From positions 612,711-676,710 of the forward strand of contig CANTUZ010000021.1 of NCBI GenBank assembly GCA_947846985.1: DNA of 64,000 nt, read 5' to 3'. The number at the start of each line of letters is the position of its first letter. Positions within the stretch are counted from its first letter, which is position 1. Positions 24,182-36,844 of the stretch are shown in pieces. The stretch comes from Fratercula arctica. Lineage: Eukaryota > Chordata > Aves > Charadriiformes > Alcidae. The translations under genes and the position numbers were made by a program. Below the pieces are notes generated by a model that saw nothing but the letters and a program-made list of their open reading frames with translations, made no database searches and had not been told where the DNA came from.

Positions 24182-26639
24182 CTAGTGAAAAGGGAATACA
24201 CAATAATGTCTTAGCTCAGAGTAACTTTCAAACTACAAAGTAGCTGAATTTATTTTCCTGCTACCATCTTCCAAGGTTAAAAAAAAAGGGGTTTAAAAGA
24301 AGGACTGGGTAATTATCATGTTGCATCATACTAGTCACAACCTCAGATTAATGATTCGCAGTCTGATGGCTTTAACTGCTCCACCTTGTCAGTATTGCCA
24401 ATATCGCCATAATTTCCACAGAATGCTAGCATATGTATATGAGACATTTGATGCCAAAAGAATTAATAAATATTGTGTACATCCAAAGGCAATCAAATGA
24501 CCATCATGGGCCTAAACAGTTACACTACCATTAGCTGTTACTGCTTCTTGACTCAATCTGATTTGATACCACATATGAAAAAGCTGATTTCATAACATAT
24601 ATGAAAAAACTGTTTCAAACTTCCAGGATTCTGCTTCCCAAGGGGTAAATGGGAGCTTCCTGATAAAGGTTGAATATTCCTTTGTCTTAACACCCAGCTG
24701 TTAACAACATAACCTCAAAAAACAGTTAAATAGTAGTCTTATGGGTGTGTGCTTGTGTATATATATATATAAAAAAAGGCAATATTCTAGTTACTTGTAA
24801 GTGCTGAATGCTAAGTGCAATATTCATTATGTGCCTGCCTGTTTCCTAATGTCTCCATCAGAATTTGAAAGGCCACTACTAGCATCCAGTATGGCCATGC
24901 TTCAATTTTCATTTTTTCCCTGGTATCATGACCAATTTTCTGAACTGCAAGTGCAGGCCCTCCATAATAACAGAGGTGGAATACTTTGCCAACCATTATA
25001 TACCATATTCTATTGACCACAACTCCTGGGATGGCAGCAGTGTAAAACAACATCCACCTAATTCTTCCTTCCACCACTGGAGATTAGTTTATGACACAGG
25101 TTAACAGCTTCCCATTTGGATAGTCTAAAGTGCTAGAGAGTTCTGCAGGTGTCTCCTGTTTCATGCCCACAGTCTCAGAAAACGCCTATGCAGACTCCAT
25201 CCTGAGTGTCCAGCACAGTGCTCACCACACTAACTATAGTATGTGGAAAAAACCCATATATATAATTCAGATAAAGTGAGTTTTCCTTTGGGAGATCTTA
25301 AATAACAACATGCTTGTTTTTCTCCTTTGATTAAAAAAATTCTCCCTAAGATGAAGTGTATTTATGTCATCTTCACTATTCTTTCAAACTTTGCCAAGCT
25401 TTAAATGTTGTGATACAAACTTTAAATGTTGTGATGAAAATCACTCTCTTTCTCAGATTCATGTTGGTTTTCAAAGTTTTTCACTCTTTCCAGAATCAAC
25501 AGTGGTGAGAAATAGGTCATATGGGCAACACAGATAATTTTCCAGTGGGAGGTGGGAGGCTGGAAGCTTTTGTCCACTTTCTATGATGTGGGAAATAATA
25601 TTTATGTCACCACAGTGACATAAGTGTCCTTGATGACCTTAATTAATTTCATGGATTTCAAAGAATGTTGGCTGAATTTCCTAATGAGATTTCCTTGGAA
25701 CTGTCTCTGTTGAGCTGGAAGGAAAGAAATTTGAAAGTTATATAGCATTATTTTTTCCATGAAAAAAAACAGAAGAAAGAAAAAAACCAACCCGTATGAA
25801 CCAGATTTTCCTCATTAACATGTATATGCATACCAGGCTATTAACAGAACGCTGGTGAACAGGTATATCCTACCTTTTCAGTAACTTATTGCTGCTAATT
25901 CTTCCACATTGGAAGAATTTGTATCCTAGACACAGACTTAAACTTTTAAGAATGGCTACTGGCTTGGAGGTGCTGCACATTGACATTTCAGTCAACCACA
26001 GAATTTTGCATGGCTCCATCCATTCTTCCGTCCCATCTCCCGCCTTCATGGAAGGCTGTGTATGACAATCCCTGCAAGGCAGTCATTTGGCTGCTCACTG
26101 AGACCTTTTATGAAGTAGATTCCACACCATCCTTTGACAATCCCTTTTTCTCCTTTCTCCCTTCGTCACCACACTGCACAATTCCTCCAACTGCAAGGAT
26201 TTTCTTTCTCTCTCTTACATTGAGAGCTCAGTTTTATTGTATCCTTCCATCAAAGAACAGATAAAGGAATTCATGACCTTCTTTATCCCTCCATGTATAA
26301 AAAATTGGTGCAGGTATGATATTCTCTCCTCTTTCTTTCTATGGCCACAATCTTCTAGACTAAAACATTCATTCTTCTAATGCTCACTCAGATGTAGTTT
26401 CTGTTTTCCCTCTGAAAATTTGCAATATGTTGCTTTCTACAGATGTGCATCCAAATGAAACTAAGGAACATATCTCGGGAACACCAATGGCTTTTCCAGT
26501 GGCTTAGAAATCCCAATATGTTCTTGCTGTGACATTTTATTTTACTGTCAATTGCAGAAACTTAGAAAGATGACAGAGAAAGGCATATGATGGCAACTTA
26601 TGCCTAAAAATAGAGCCATTTGGCTCTGTCCCTGTCATT
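24182..26639. other. No gene recognised upstream of the phospholipase-like exons
   Basis: The N-terminal C2-domain exons of a cPLA2 would be expected here or further right on the minus strand, but none was recognised. There is a short TA-repeat near 24759-24771. One minus-strand candidate at 25602-25720, after a pyrimidine tract, was considered and not accepted. Confidence 0.4.
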
Positions 26640-26913
26640 TACCCTTTAGGGATGGTAATCCCCTTACCTTCCCAATGAACAATGATGCGATAATGCATTC
26701 TTTGGACCTTATCGGAGGAATCCCCCTCAATTAAAATGTCATCTGTATGTTGATATACTATCACTCCTGGTTTCAGTGGGATTTGTTCTAATTCCTTAGC
26801 TAAATCCTGATTTAATAATGCAGGGCTATGTCTGAATCCTTGATGTAATTGGATAAAAGCATACTGAATTCCACCCCAAGTGAATCTTTCTTGACCTTCA
26901 GGTTTTAAAGGGA
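26640..26913 (-). mobile_element. ERV-L-like pol: reverse transcriptase fragment, antisense
   Basis: The minus strand encodes the RT palm region: a FTWGG-type block, a QGFRHSPA block, and the catalytic YxDD-box region, which here reads QHTDD. It is followed by a loop with IEGDSSD. The frame is open for about 85 codons and then ends by truncation at the left. It belongs to the remnant running to the LTR at 29926-30755 and is cut on the right by the solo LTR at 26914. Confidence 0.75.
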
Positions 26914-27602
26914 TGTCCTGCTTTGAGGTAAAACAGAACCAACTTTCTGTTCAGTAATTTTACTTCTTAGCTAGGCCTCTGCTAACTCGCTGAAATTAAC
27001 AGCGTGTTGTGTCTGAAACGGTTCGTTCAGAGCGATAAGACAGTTTGTGCCAAGGAATGGCGTGCACAGAAATTCTTGGTTATACTATTGCTGTAACAAC
27101 CCAGGTCAGCTAGTTTTGTTATTTGCACCGTTGGAGGGTGGGAAGCGGAAAAGCGTAGAGGGGTCCCACTGGCGGGGGTGACCCAAAACTGACCAACAGG
27201 GGTATTCCATGCCATCCGCCCCATGCTGAGTGTAAAAGCTGAGGGATCAAAGGGTCAGCCTCCTTCTTCAATGGCCGACATCCGAGGAGGACCCTGTCTG
27301 TTCATCTGTCTTTGATCCCGATCCGTGTGTTCCTGACTCCAACTCTGGAACCCAGTTCCCACCCATTGCTGAGTCCAGTCTGGGACTTCCCCAGTGCCTG
27401 CTGGTGACATCATCCTGGGAGCTTAATAGGGTTTTGTATATACTGTATAATTTTCATCATTTTATTATTAATATTTCATTAAAGTAGTTAATTTCTTCTA
27501 AACTCATAAATCTCTTTATCTCTCCTCCTCCTCTCCATGTATGAGAGGCTGAGGGGAAGCATCTGTTGCTGGCCATTGGCTGATTTGGCCAAAACCACGA
27601 CA
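26914..27602 (+). mobile_element. Solo LTR inserted into the antisense ERV
   Basis: The 689-bp element starts TGTCCTGCTTTGAGG and ends CCACGACA, and is the same family as the solo LTR at 43008-43744. It holds a TGTATATACTGTATAAT block and an ATTAAAGTAG block in the 3' part. Flanks read AGGGA on the left and GGGGA on the right, a 5-bp target duplication with one mismatch. Internal ERV sequence of opposite orientation continues on both sides, so this LTR is the younger element. Confidence 0.88.
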
Positions 27603-29925
27603 GGGGACCACGAAAATCATATCTTTTACATCCACAACAGCCATTCAAGGATGGGCCTTTTTCTTTATGGTATAAACAAGACGTGATAAATGATATGGCA
27701 GCATGTAGACATGCACTGTTTTTATTCAGTTTCACATCAAATGCCAGATGCCATTATGTTTATGAACAGGGCATCCAGGGAATAATATGGGGAATGAGCC
27801 ATCATTCTAAATCCTGAATAAATGTAGTTATGCCTAGTGTGACTTCAGAGCTAATATGATATTGTCTTACATGAATCAAGGCGCTTTGGGGTAGATTATG
27901 TGCAACCTGTAATAGGCAGTAGAACCCTCAGCTGCTATTTTATCTATAGTGACTGCAGAGTTTTGAATGTGAGGGTTTGGCACTCAATGCCTAATGTGGT
28001 ACTACTGGTCTGGAATTTTAATATATCCATACCTAATATATTTAAGGTCCCTACTGTCACTATGGGTCTCAGCGTTCTTCCATTTGTCAGTGTCAACTTC
28101 ATCACAGCTATTGGAAGCTTTTGTCTTTTCCCAGTAATTCATATCATAGAAATCCTTTTTTGAGTTACCTGGATCAATCCAGGGGTGTTCCTAGCATTAA
28201 TGATGGGTATTGATGCTCCTGTGTACATGAGAAAAGGGACAGAATATATATCATTTACCACCAAAGGTATACGAGAACTTTTACTAATATTAATTGCAAA
28301 AATTTCATCCACTTCAGACAGGTCATCAAAACTCCCTGGGCTAGAAGTTGGGAGTTCCTCCATTATACTTTCAAAGATGGGGATGGGGCAGCAGATGCAG
28401 CAATTTCCTCTCCCACCTTCTCAACATTCAGGCCACAGGTGCAGTCCCTTTCACAATTATCTTGTAGTTTCTGTAAAGTCTGCAATCTGTCTAACTGGCC
28501 TGTCATAAACCCTGTTCCTTGGGGGAAGCCCATAAATATCTCTATTCTGCATCTCACTCCTGTCTGCCAGGGTGTCGTTTTGTGTGAGATTGATTCCTTC
28601 TAATGGGGGGGTCTTAGACCATTTTGTTCCTATTCATGTTATTCTGACCTTCCTTTTGACATTTGCACCATCCTTATCTGCCCTTCCTTTTGACATACCA
28701 CCTTCTCAGAGGTTCCCATAAAGGCTGTCCAACTCTGCAGCCTTTGAGCCACCATGGTATTCTAATTATGTGTTTCACTGTGTAACATTAAGGCCAGGCT
28801 TTTTGGGCCCAGATGCTGCATTTTGCAAAAGTTTTGACTTCCCACCTGCTGTTGCTATCATGGACATCATATTCTGGGGTATAGCACCTTGCTCATTGCG
28901 GACATCCTGGGCAGCCAGCATCAGTATCCACTTAGCTAGTCTGTTGGGATTATTCTAAGGAGTGCAAGGGTTCTTGCAGGTTCCTCATGGTCCTTGCAGT
29001 TGCCTAAGATCATGTATTATTGAAGATAATAGAGAAAAGTTGTTCTGTCCAGCCTCTGCCCTGGGGTTTTGAAGAATTCCTTCCTCACAAGAACACGTGA
29101 CTCGCCTCATTCTGATCAAGAATAATGGCTAGAGCAGGATCATGCCACCCATCCTAACCAATCCTCAGTTGGTTTCTTCCCATACTGTAAGGATGTGTGC
29201 CTTTTCCTCTTCTGTATTGTATGACAGAGTGGTCGTAGCAACCTGAGGTGTGAGTGGGGGATACCTCCTGTGGCTCTGGTATGCGCTGGAGGTTGTACTG
29301 TGGCAGTGTTAATAATATGGTACAAAAGGGCCACTGGGGTGGCACCTGTAATCTCATCTGGATCAGGCTCAGGTAACAGTGTGGCTGAGGTGGGGACAAA
29401 AGGCCCATAATCAATATCAGAATCATCCTCTTCTTCATCAGCTCCCAGTGCATAGATCTTTTGAATAATCTCACACTCTGAGACTGGGTGGGCGCACTCT
29501 CTCTCTAGTTTTTGCAATGCCAGAGGTCTAAGATTAGTTTCTAACCATTGAAGTTATTGGCTCTTTCCAACAAGATTGGACTACAAGATTCAAAGGCAGT
29601 TGGTCATGCCTCCGCGTCCTTAGCTTGTTGTTCAGCATCTGGAACTCACTGCTCAGCACCTTTCAATAAAGTACCTGTGATGATTCATGTCTCTGTGAGA
29701 AACCCAGTGGAGGGTCCCTTGCCTTCCTTTGCTTTATGTTTGGAAGTTTCCCGTCACTTCTGGAATTCTGTTCAAAGCGTCTCCCAGTCAAGACAATTTT
29801 CAGTGATCCACTTCCTGACCCATCTCAGTGTTTTCAATCCATTATTCTCTTTCATTTTAGCTGTTCTTCAGTAGCCTTCTCCATGACCTGTGTATTTACA
29901 GAATCCCACTTCTGGCATCAGTTAA
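27603..29925 (-). mobile_element. ERV-L-like internal region: protease and gag remnants, antisense
   Basis: On the minus strand, 28139-28363 encodes a retroviral aspartic protease core, but the catalytic D-T-G has become Y-T-G (FLMYTGASIPI), so it would be inactive. Further right, 29140-29517 encodes a gag-like open stretch with an acidic EEEDDSDID patch. Many stops and frame changes separate the pieces. The order gag, protease, RT read leftward confirms the minus orientation. No envelope gene was seen. Confidence 0.7.
29901..29920 (-). other. Primer binding site, tRNA-Leu type
   Basis: The plus strand reads gaatcccacttctggcatca, close to the 3' end of a leucine tRNA (GAATCCCACTTCTGACACCA) with a few changes. 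It sits 5 bp from the inner end of the LTR at 29926, exactly where a primer binding site belongs. Leucine-tRNA priming is the naming feature of ERV-L. Confidence 0.75.
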
Positions 29926-30755
29926 TGTATGGTCACAACTTATGAGGTTTACCTGACCTGTGGGTGTGTAAAGATTATGACCACGGGTTCACAGGATTCC
30001 GTAATACACAAGGACATGAAAGCTTTATTTCCATTAATTACTTTACTACAAATTACTACTACTAAAGCAAGTACATGTTGTAAGTTACTACAAAATTACC
30101 ACTAGTAAATCAAGTACAAATTATGATCATTTACCTATATGCACGTCTATATATATATTGTTTGAGGTGTTACCAGTATGACACTCACCAAACAGCTCCC
30201 AGGATTGAAGCCAATCAACAACAGAAGAGTCCCACTTTGAAGATGATCAGTGTCACGGAGTCCAGAGTCAGTCAACCAGGCACCCCAGACGAGGGTCCAG
30301 TCTATCTGGGAGATCTCACACAGAGAAGCTCGCTTTGTGTAGGTGGTAAGTTACTTTTATATCTTCAGCGTAGATACGTAAATGGGCATAAGTGGTGTAG
30401 ATACATAATTGGAATAGCAGTTCCTGGAACAGTTGTTACTAACTTCTGCTTTCCTAGAAGTTTGTTATTGTGGTTTCTTTGTTCTGTGTTTATCTTGGGC
30501 CCTAAGCATATCAAGGACTTCTCAGCCTCCCAGCAAGTAGATACCTTTCTCTGTCAGTATTTGTCCATTATCACTAGGTTGCCTTTATGGCTGCTCCATC
30601 ACTGGGTTTATTCAGTCCTAAGGAAAGACCTTATTGCTTTCTACAAGTACCTAAGAGAGGAGCATGAAGAAAGTAGAACCAAATCTTTTACTAAGACCAG
30701 AATAACATACAGTAATGTAAGTTGCCGCTTGAAGAATAATTCCAACCAGTTATCA
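29926..30755 (-). mobile_element. 5' LTR of the antisense ERV-L-like remnant
   Basis: The element begins TGTATGGTCAC next to the primer binding site and probably ends at GTTATCA before a CR1 that starts at 30771. On the minus strand a polyadenylation-type GGAAATAAAGC lies at about 30027-30037. It shares blocks with the antisense LTR at about 59530-60150. The outer end is uncertain by tens of bases. Confidence 0.65.
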
Positions 30756-30770
30756 CTGTGAGCTGGTGGA

Positions 30771-32290
30771 TTCACAGAATCACAGAATCAAAGAATAGTA
30801 GGGGTTGGAACGGACCTCTGGAGATCATCTAGTCCAACCCCCCTGCCAGAGCAGGGTCATCCAGAGCAGGTTGCACAGGAATGTGTCCTGGTGGGTTTTG
30901 AACGTCTCCAGAAACGGAGACTCCACCACCTCTCTGGGCAGCCTGTTCTAACCCTCTGCTACCCTCAAAGTACAGAAGTTCCTCCTCATGTTTAGATGGA
31001 GCTTCCTATGTTACCCATTGTTACCCTTTGTCCTGTGACCGAGCACCACTGAAAAGAGCCTGGCCCCATCCTCCTGACACCCACCCTTTCAGTATTTATA
31101 ATCGTTGATAAGATCCCCCCTCAGTCATCTTTTTTCCAGACTGAAAAGACCCAAGTCCCTCAGCCTTTCTTCATAAGAGAGGTGTTTCAGTCCCCTCAGC
31201 ATCTTGGTGGCCCTCTGCTGTCCCCTCTCCAGCAGTTCCCTGTCCTTCTGGAACCAGGGAGCCCAGAACTGGACACAGTGCTCCAGATGCGGCCTTACCT
31301 GCTGGACACACTCTTCTTGATGCACCCCAGGATGCCATTGGCCTTCTTGGCCACAAGGGCACATTGCTGGCTCATGGTCACCCTGTTGTCCACCAGGACT
31401 CCCAGGTCTTTTTCCACAGAGCTGGTCTCCAGCAGGTCACCCCCAACCTGTCCTGGTGCAGGGGGTTATTCCTCCCCAGATGCAGCACCCTACGCTTGCC
31501 CTTATTGAATTTCATAAGGTTTCTCTCTGCCCAAATCTCCAGCCTGTCCATGTCTCGCTGTATGGTGGCACAGCCTTCTGCTGTGTCAGCCACCCCTCCC
31601 AGCTTTGTGTCATCAGCAAACTTGTTGAGGGTGTGCTCTATCCCCTCATCCAGGTCATTGATGAATATATTGAAGAGGACTGGACCCAGTACTGACCCCT
31701 GGGGAACACCACTTGTTACTGACCTCCAACTGGACTCTGTGCCCCTGACCACGACCCTCTGAGCTCTATCTTTCAGACAGTTTTCAATCCACCCCACTGT
31801 CCATTCATCTAACCCACTCTTCCTAAGCTTCCCCATGAGGGTGCTGTGGGAGACCGTGTTGAACTCCTTGCTGAAGTCAAGGTAGACAACATCCACTGCC
31901 CTCCCCTCGTCTATCCATCCAGTCATGCCATCATAGAAGGCTATCAGATTAGTCAGACAGGATTTCGCCTTGGTGAATCCATGTTGAGTACTTCTGATAG
32001 CTTTCTTTTCCTCCACGTGCCTTGAGATGACGCCCAGAACAAGCTGTTCCATCACCTTTCCAGGGATGGAGGTGAGGCTGACCGGCCTGTAAATTTCCTG
32101 GGTCCTCCTTCTTGCCCTTTTTGAAGACTGGAGTGACATTGGTTTCCTCCAGTCCTTAGGCACCTCGCCTGTTCTCCAGGACCTTTCAAAGATGATGGAG
32201 AGGGGCTCAGCAATGAGTTCCGCCAGCTCCCTCAGTACTAGTGGGTGCATCCCATCAGGACCCATGGACTTGTGGGTATCTGGTTTACTT
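30771..32290 (-). mobile_element. CR1 LINE, antisense, long ORF2 fragment
   Basis: The 3' end is at 30771 (cacagaatcacagaatcaaag). On the minus strand, 31378-32265 is open for 295 codons and covers the RT core: [85 protein letters not shown] and the catalytic FADDTKLGG. It is one of the better preserved CR1 ORF2 segments here, truncated at the 5' side. Confidence 0.92.
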
Positions 32291-32294
32291 TATT

Positions 32295-33640
32295 GATCTC
32301 TAACTTGATCCTCCCCAACCAAGGGGAAGTCTTCCTTCGTCCAAACTTCCTCTGTTACCTCCAAAGTCTGGGACTCCTGAGGGCTGGCCTGAGCAGTAAA
32401 GACCAAAGTAAAGAAGGCATTCAGTAACTCCACCTTCTCCGCGTCCTCTGTCACCATGGCACTTGGCCTGGTTGTACTTCATGAGGTTTGCACAGGTCCA
32501 CCTGTCAAGCCTGTCAAGGTGCCTCTGGATGGCATCCTTTCCATCCAGTGTGTTGACCGCACCACACAGCTTGGTGTTGTCAGCAAACATGCTGAGGGTG
32601 CACTCAATCACACTGTCCACGTCCCTGACAAAGATGTTGAACAGCACCGGTCCCAGTACTGACCCCTGAGGAATGCCACTCATCACCGCTTTCCATGTGG
32701 ACATCCAGCCATTGACCACAACCCTTTGAGTGTGGCCATCCATCCAGTTCCTTATCCACCAAGAGGTCCACCCATCAGATCCATATCTCTCCAATTTAGA
32801 GTCAGGGATGTCATGCAGGACACTATCAAGGAGGATGTAATCCTTGAATACTAACCAGCTTCCTTCGTCCCCTGTCCCCTACAGTGCTTTATCCCATGGA
32901 ATGCTACCAAGCAGATCCCTCAAGAGGCCAAAGTCTGCTCTCCTGAAGCCCAGGGTAGTGAGCTTGCTGCGTGCCCTCCTGTGCCCTAAAGATCTTGAAC
33001 TCTACCATTTCATGATCACTGCAGCCTAGCCTATCAAGGCTTGACATTCCCAACTAGCCCCTCTCTGTTGGTAAGGACAAGGTCCAGCATAGCTCCTCTC
33101 CTTATTGGCTCCTCTACCACTTGAAGAAGAAAGTTGTCATCAATGCATTCCAAGAACTTCTTGGATTGCTTGTGCCCTGCTGTGTTGTCCCTCCAACAGA
33201 TATTGGGGTGGCTGAAGTCCCCCATGAGGACCAGGGCCAGTGAATGCAATGTTGCTCCTATCTGTCTATAGAAGGCCTCATTCGCTCTGTCATCCTGGTC
33301 AGCTGGTCTGTAGCAGACCCCCACTGTAACATCACCCTCCCCTGTGTTGCCTTTAATCCTGACCCATAAGCTCTTGATTGGCTCTTCATCCATACCCGGG
33401 TGGAGGTCCATGCACTCCAGCTGTTCATTGACATAGACGGCAACACCCCCTCCTTGTCTCCCCAGCCTGTCCTTCCTGAAGAGCCTGTATCTTTCCATTC
33501 TGATATTCAACTTTAATTCCTTCAGAAATTTAAATCCAGAATCTATCAGGGCCTCAAGCAAGCATAGATGCCATGACCGGCCTCATCTGAGACCCTCATC
33601 TTCTGCCATAGCTCCAGCAGCTCCTCAAACGCTCATGCTC
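32295..33640 (-). mobile_element. CR1 LINE pieces, antisense (RT part plus endonuclease)
   Basis: 32300-32794 encodes part of the RT, with the catalytic motif altered to FADNTKL. 33034-33561 encodes the APE-type endonuclease: [43 protein letters not shown], and [13 protein letters not shown]. The segment between them lacks the RT N-terminus, so this is either an internally deleted copy or two abutting insertions. It lies immediately 5' of the longer CR1 at 30771-32290. Confidence 0.88.
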
Positions 33641-36600
33641 GGATGTTCTTCCTCCTACCTCCCCTCCCACTTGTGTGAGCAGTGTCATAAGGAGTCCTGT
33701 GCCTAGCCCTGTCACTCGCTCCTCCTGACTAGGCTTCCTGGATTGACCTTGGACCTGACTTGTCACCTTGTGTTTATCAGATGATCACTGTCACTCAAAG
33801 GAACCTGCTAATGTCACTGGCCCTGTTCTGCTCACCTTTCTTGTGTGCTGCAGGGTTGCACCCTGTTGCTGAGGTCACTACCTCTGACTGTGTTTTGGAC
33901 AACCTTGTCTCCAGATTAGTCCTCTCTCGTGGAGAAACAACATTCTTGCTGCTCTCAGTAGCACTATACACTATGTGTTGTGCCAAGGCACATGAAAATG
34001 AAACATGTAAACACTGAATAACCCCTTATTGCAGGCAAAGGTTTTTTTGTTTGTTTCCTGAGGGAGGAATGGCTGGTGTGTGTGAGCACTCATTAACAAC
34101 GGCTTCAAGAAAACTCAAGTGATTGTGAATTCAACTTGAAAATTGCGAATAGATTGGGGGAAAAAAGGTAAAGGGGTGGGTAATGGTGTACATTAAAGAT
34201 ATATATATTTGTAAAGATATGTATTTGGTGAACAAAAAGATATCTCACTCATTATAAATTGTAATCTGATGCCCTCAGAATGAGAGGTTTTCTTTAAAAT
34301 AACTATTTTCTGTACTTTTACAGTAAAATGTGTTTAAAAATAATAGGGAAATTCAAATGTTTTTCCAGAAGGAAAAAGAAAAAGGTCATTTAGCCTGTGA
34401 CTGAAATCTAAGTTTAAGCATCTATATATGTACTTAGATGTGAACAGGGAGCCTTAACTTCTGGAAAAGGTGGGTGCTTTTATATGAGACTTATATTATC
34501 ATCTTGGAAACACTGAGGCATCTGTTGCCCCAACATGGGGGAAGATTAGCAGAGGATACATGGTCGACCTGTTTCTTTTCAGTAGCCTCAGTGGGAGACC
34601 AGGCAGGATTGATTCAGTTGTCTAGGCACATACTGACCATCACTTGATCTGTTCCAGTGCATCCTTTCTGCCCTACTGACGTCCAGAAAGGAAGCATCCA
34701 TGCCCTGGACACCCTCAGACACTAAACTGCTCTCTAGACATAGGCCAGGTAGGGTGCCTAAGGCATCCCAAATGACATGATACCTCTCTGTGGGCAATTG
34801 AATCAAGGTCTATACCTCTGACTCTAGTGGGAGGTTAGATAGATAGATGTGGAGCGAGATAACTTAAAGCATTCTGTCTGATGTCCAGCTGCCATTCTGA
34901 AAATGCACAAGTCTCCAATAGTTTCTATGCTGTATCTACATGACTGCAAACTTGTCTCTGGTGTCTAAGGACATCTAAAAGGATGTTAGACATCTATGTT
35001 TTGGTCTATTGATCCCAGCTTGCATCTACATGCAAACATCTATATTTAGGTGGCTAAATGTTAGTATCTTGATCTTTAACTGACTCCCAACATTATGGTT
35101 TTGGAGCATACTTAGAATGTGTCCAAAATGTTCTGTAAGTGACTGCAACTATGAGCATACATGCTTTAATCTAGTTAAGTTTTTAATTTGATTTTGGTGG
35201 GTTTTCTCAAATGAAAATGAAAATCTTTGCATGAATTTTTTAAAGTTATCTTTTACATTTTTATCTGAAAGATATTATATTTAGCTCGTTTCACTTCTTC
35301 AGAGCCAAATTCATGCTAGCTGGAGGTTGAGAAGTTAGCTGGTGAAGGTAGTCATCTAGTCTCCCTCTGTAGCCAGTGAAGTGAGATCAGCACCCTCATA
35401 AATACATTTTACTTTTTAAAAGGCATCTAAAACTCGGGAATTGATTACCTTTCAGGGTGCTTGTTTTCTTTCCATTGACCACAGAGATAGCCAAATGTGG
35501 CTGCTTCGGACTTAGGAAAAGCAAGTGAGGCAATATTCATCCTGTCACTAGAAGATGGATTAGGATGATGACGTTTCTTTGCTTCATGCAGTGTCTTGTG
35601 AAATGATGTACACCATAGGCCCATAAAAATGCCTAAAGAAGGATTTGGAGGTTAATTGTTCCTTTCTTCAGACTCTCCTTGATTTTTTTTTTGCACTGCT
35701 GCTGTTGATTGGTATTGCCAAGCAGCAGAGTAAAATCATTATGTACTTGCATCACCACTAGAAATGCTCATTAACAGACATGCCAAGTGGGAGTCTATTT
35801 GCTTGGGTATGGAATAAATGATGAACCAAGGGAGAAATAGCGTCAAATACAAAAAAAGGGATCATTAACCCCAGAGCATCCAGTCAGAAGCATGCAGGTA
35901 GTTTTACAGAGAATTGGAGTGTACATAAAGCATTTGGGAAGAGAAGGGAGGTGAGAAGAGATTGCATTTCTGTCTATAACTCACTAAATGGGGAGGAGGA
36001 AGGAAACAGTGAAGCTTATCCTGAAATTGTCACAAGGTAAGCATGCCCTTCACTTCCTGGTTGGCTTGTTTCATTATCTGCAACCACTAGGAATGTGGTT
36101 CACCTTTCTTTCCCTTGCATAGTCTTAGACTTCAGAGAAGTATATAGAAAACAGAAGGGTAGCAACTGTGATGACATTTCTTAATTGAAAAAACGGTTCA
36201 ATGGGAAACCAGGGAAGAGTATACTAAGAAGTCTGTCTTAACTAAGAAGAGCATTCCTGAGCCACACAAATAAGGATGATACATCAGGAAAAATTAATAT
36301 GGATTTTCTAAAGAATTGAGTTTCTTGAAGTTGTAAACAAACAGGTAGATAAAGCAAATCTGGTTATTACATTCTATTTGGATTTCCCCAGAACTTTTCA
36401 TAGAAATGAAGCTACCCTATAATAAAAGGAAAGAGCCTTAATTTCCTTTAAAAAAAATAAATAAAAAATCAAACATGGGAAACAGCAGTGAATGGATTCA
36501 CGGACTCCTATGTCCAAGTTCATTGTATTCAAGATACTCACAAATATTCCTAAATGATCCAGAAAATGAATGAGCATGTGAACTCAGCTGTGGAGACCTG

Positions 36601-36844
36601 CAGAAAGACTGGATTGCTTGAGTCATTAAGTTTGCTAAGATGGCAGGTGGAATTTGATAAAGACAACTTAGAAGTGCTGCATATGAGGAGAAGTAATGAT
36701 CCCAGGGAGATGATCTGCTCTTCTTACTCTAAGAATGGGATTGATAACATCTCCAATAACTATGACAAGAACTTAGACAAGTACCTCACATGACAACACA
36801 TATTTGAAAAACAATCTGTGTTGAATCCTACCCTTATTTTTTTA
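33641..36844. other. No gene recognised
   Basis: About 3.2 kb of mostly AT-rich sequence. The first 200 bp has the same cctgact/ggattgacc phrasing as the tract at 5-6.3 kb. A short (GATA)n-like stretch lies near 34838-34850. No exon, LTR or CR1 was recognised. Confidence 0.4.

Noticed and set aside
25602..25720. Possible upstream C2-type exon of the cPLA2-like gene on the minus strand
   Set aside because: There is a pyrimidine tract and AG, but the residues show no C2 pattern and the phase cannot be linked to the next exon.
30123..30761. 212-codon plus-strand open frame
   Set aside because: It lies entirely within the antisense LTR of the ERV-L-like remnant, on the non-coding strand, and has no domain.
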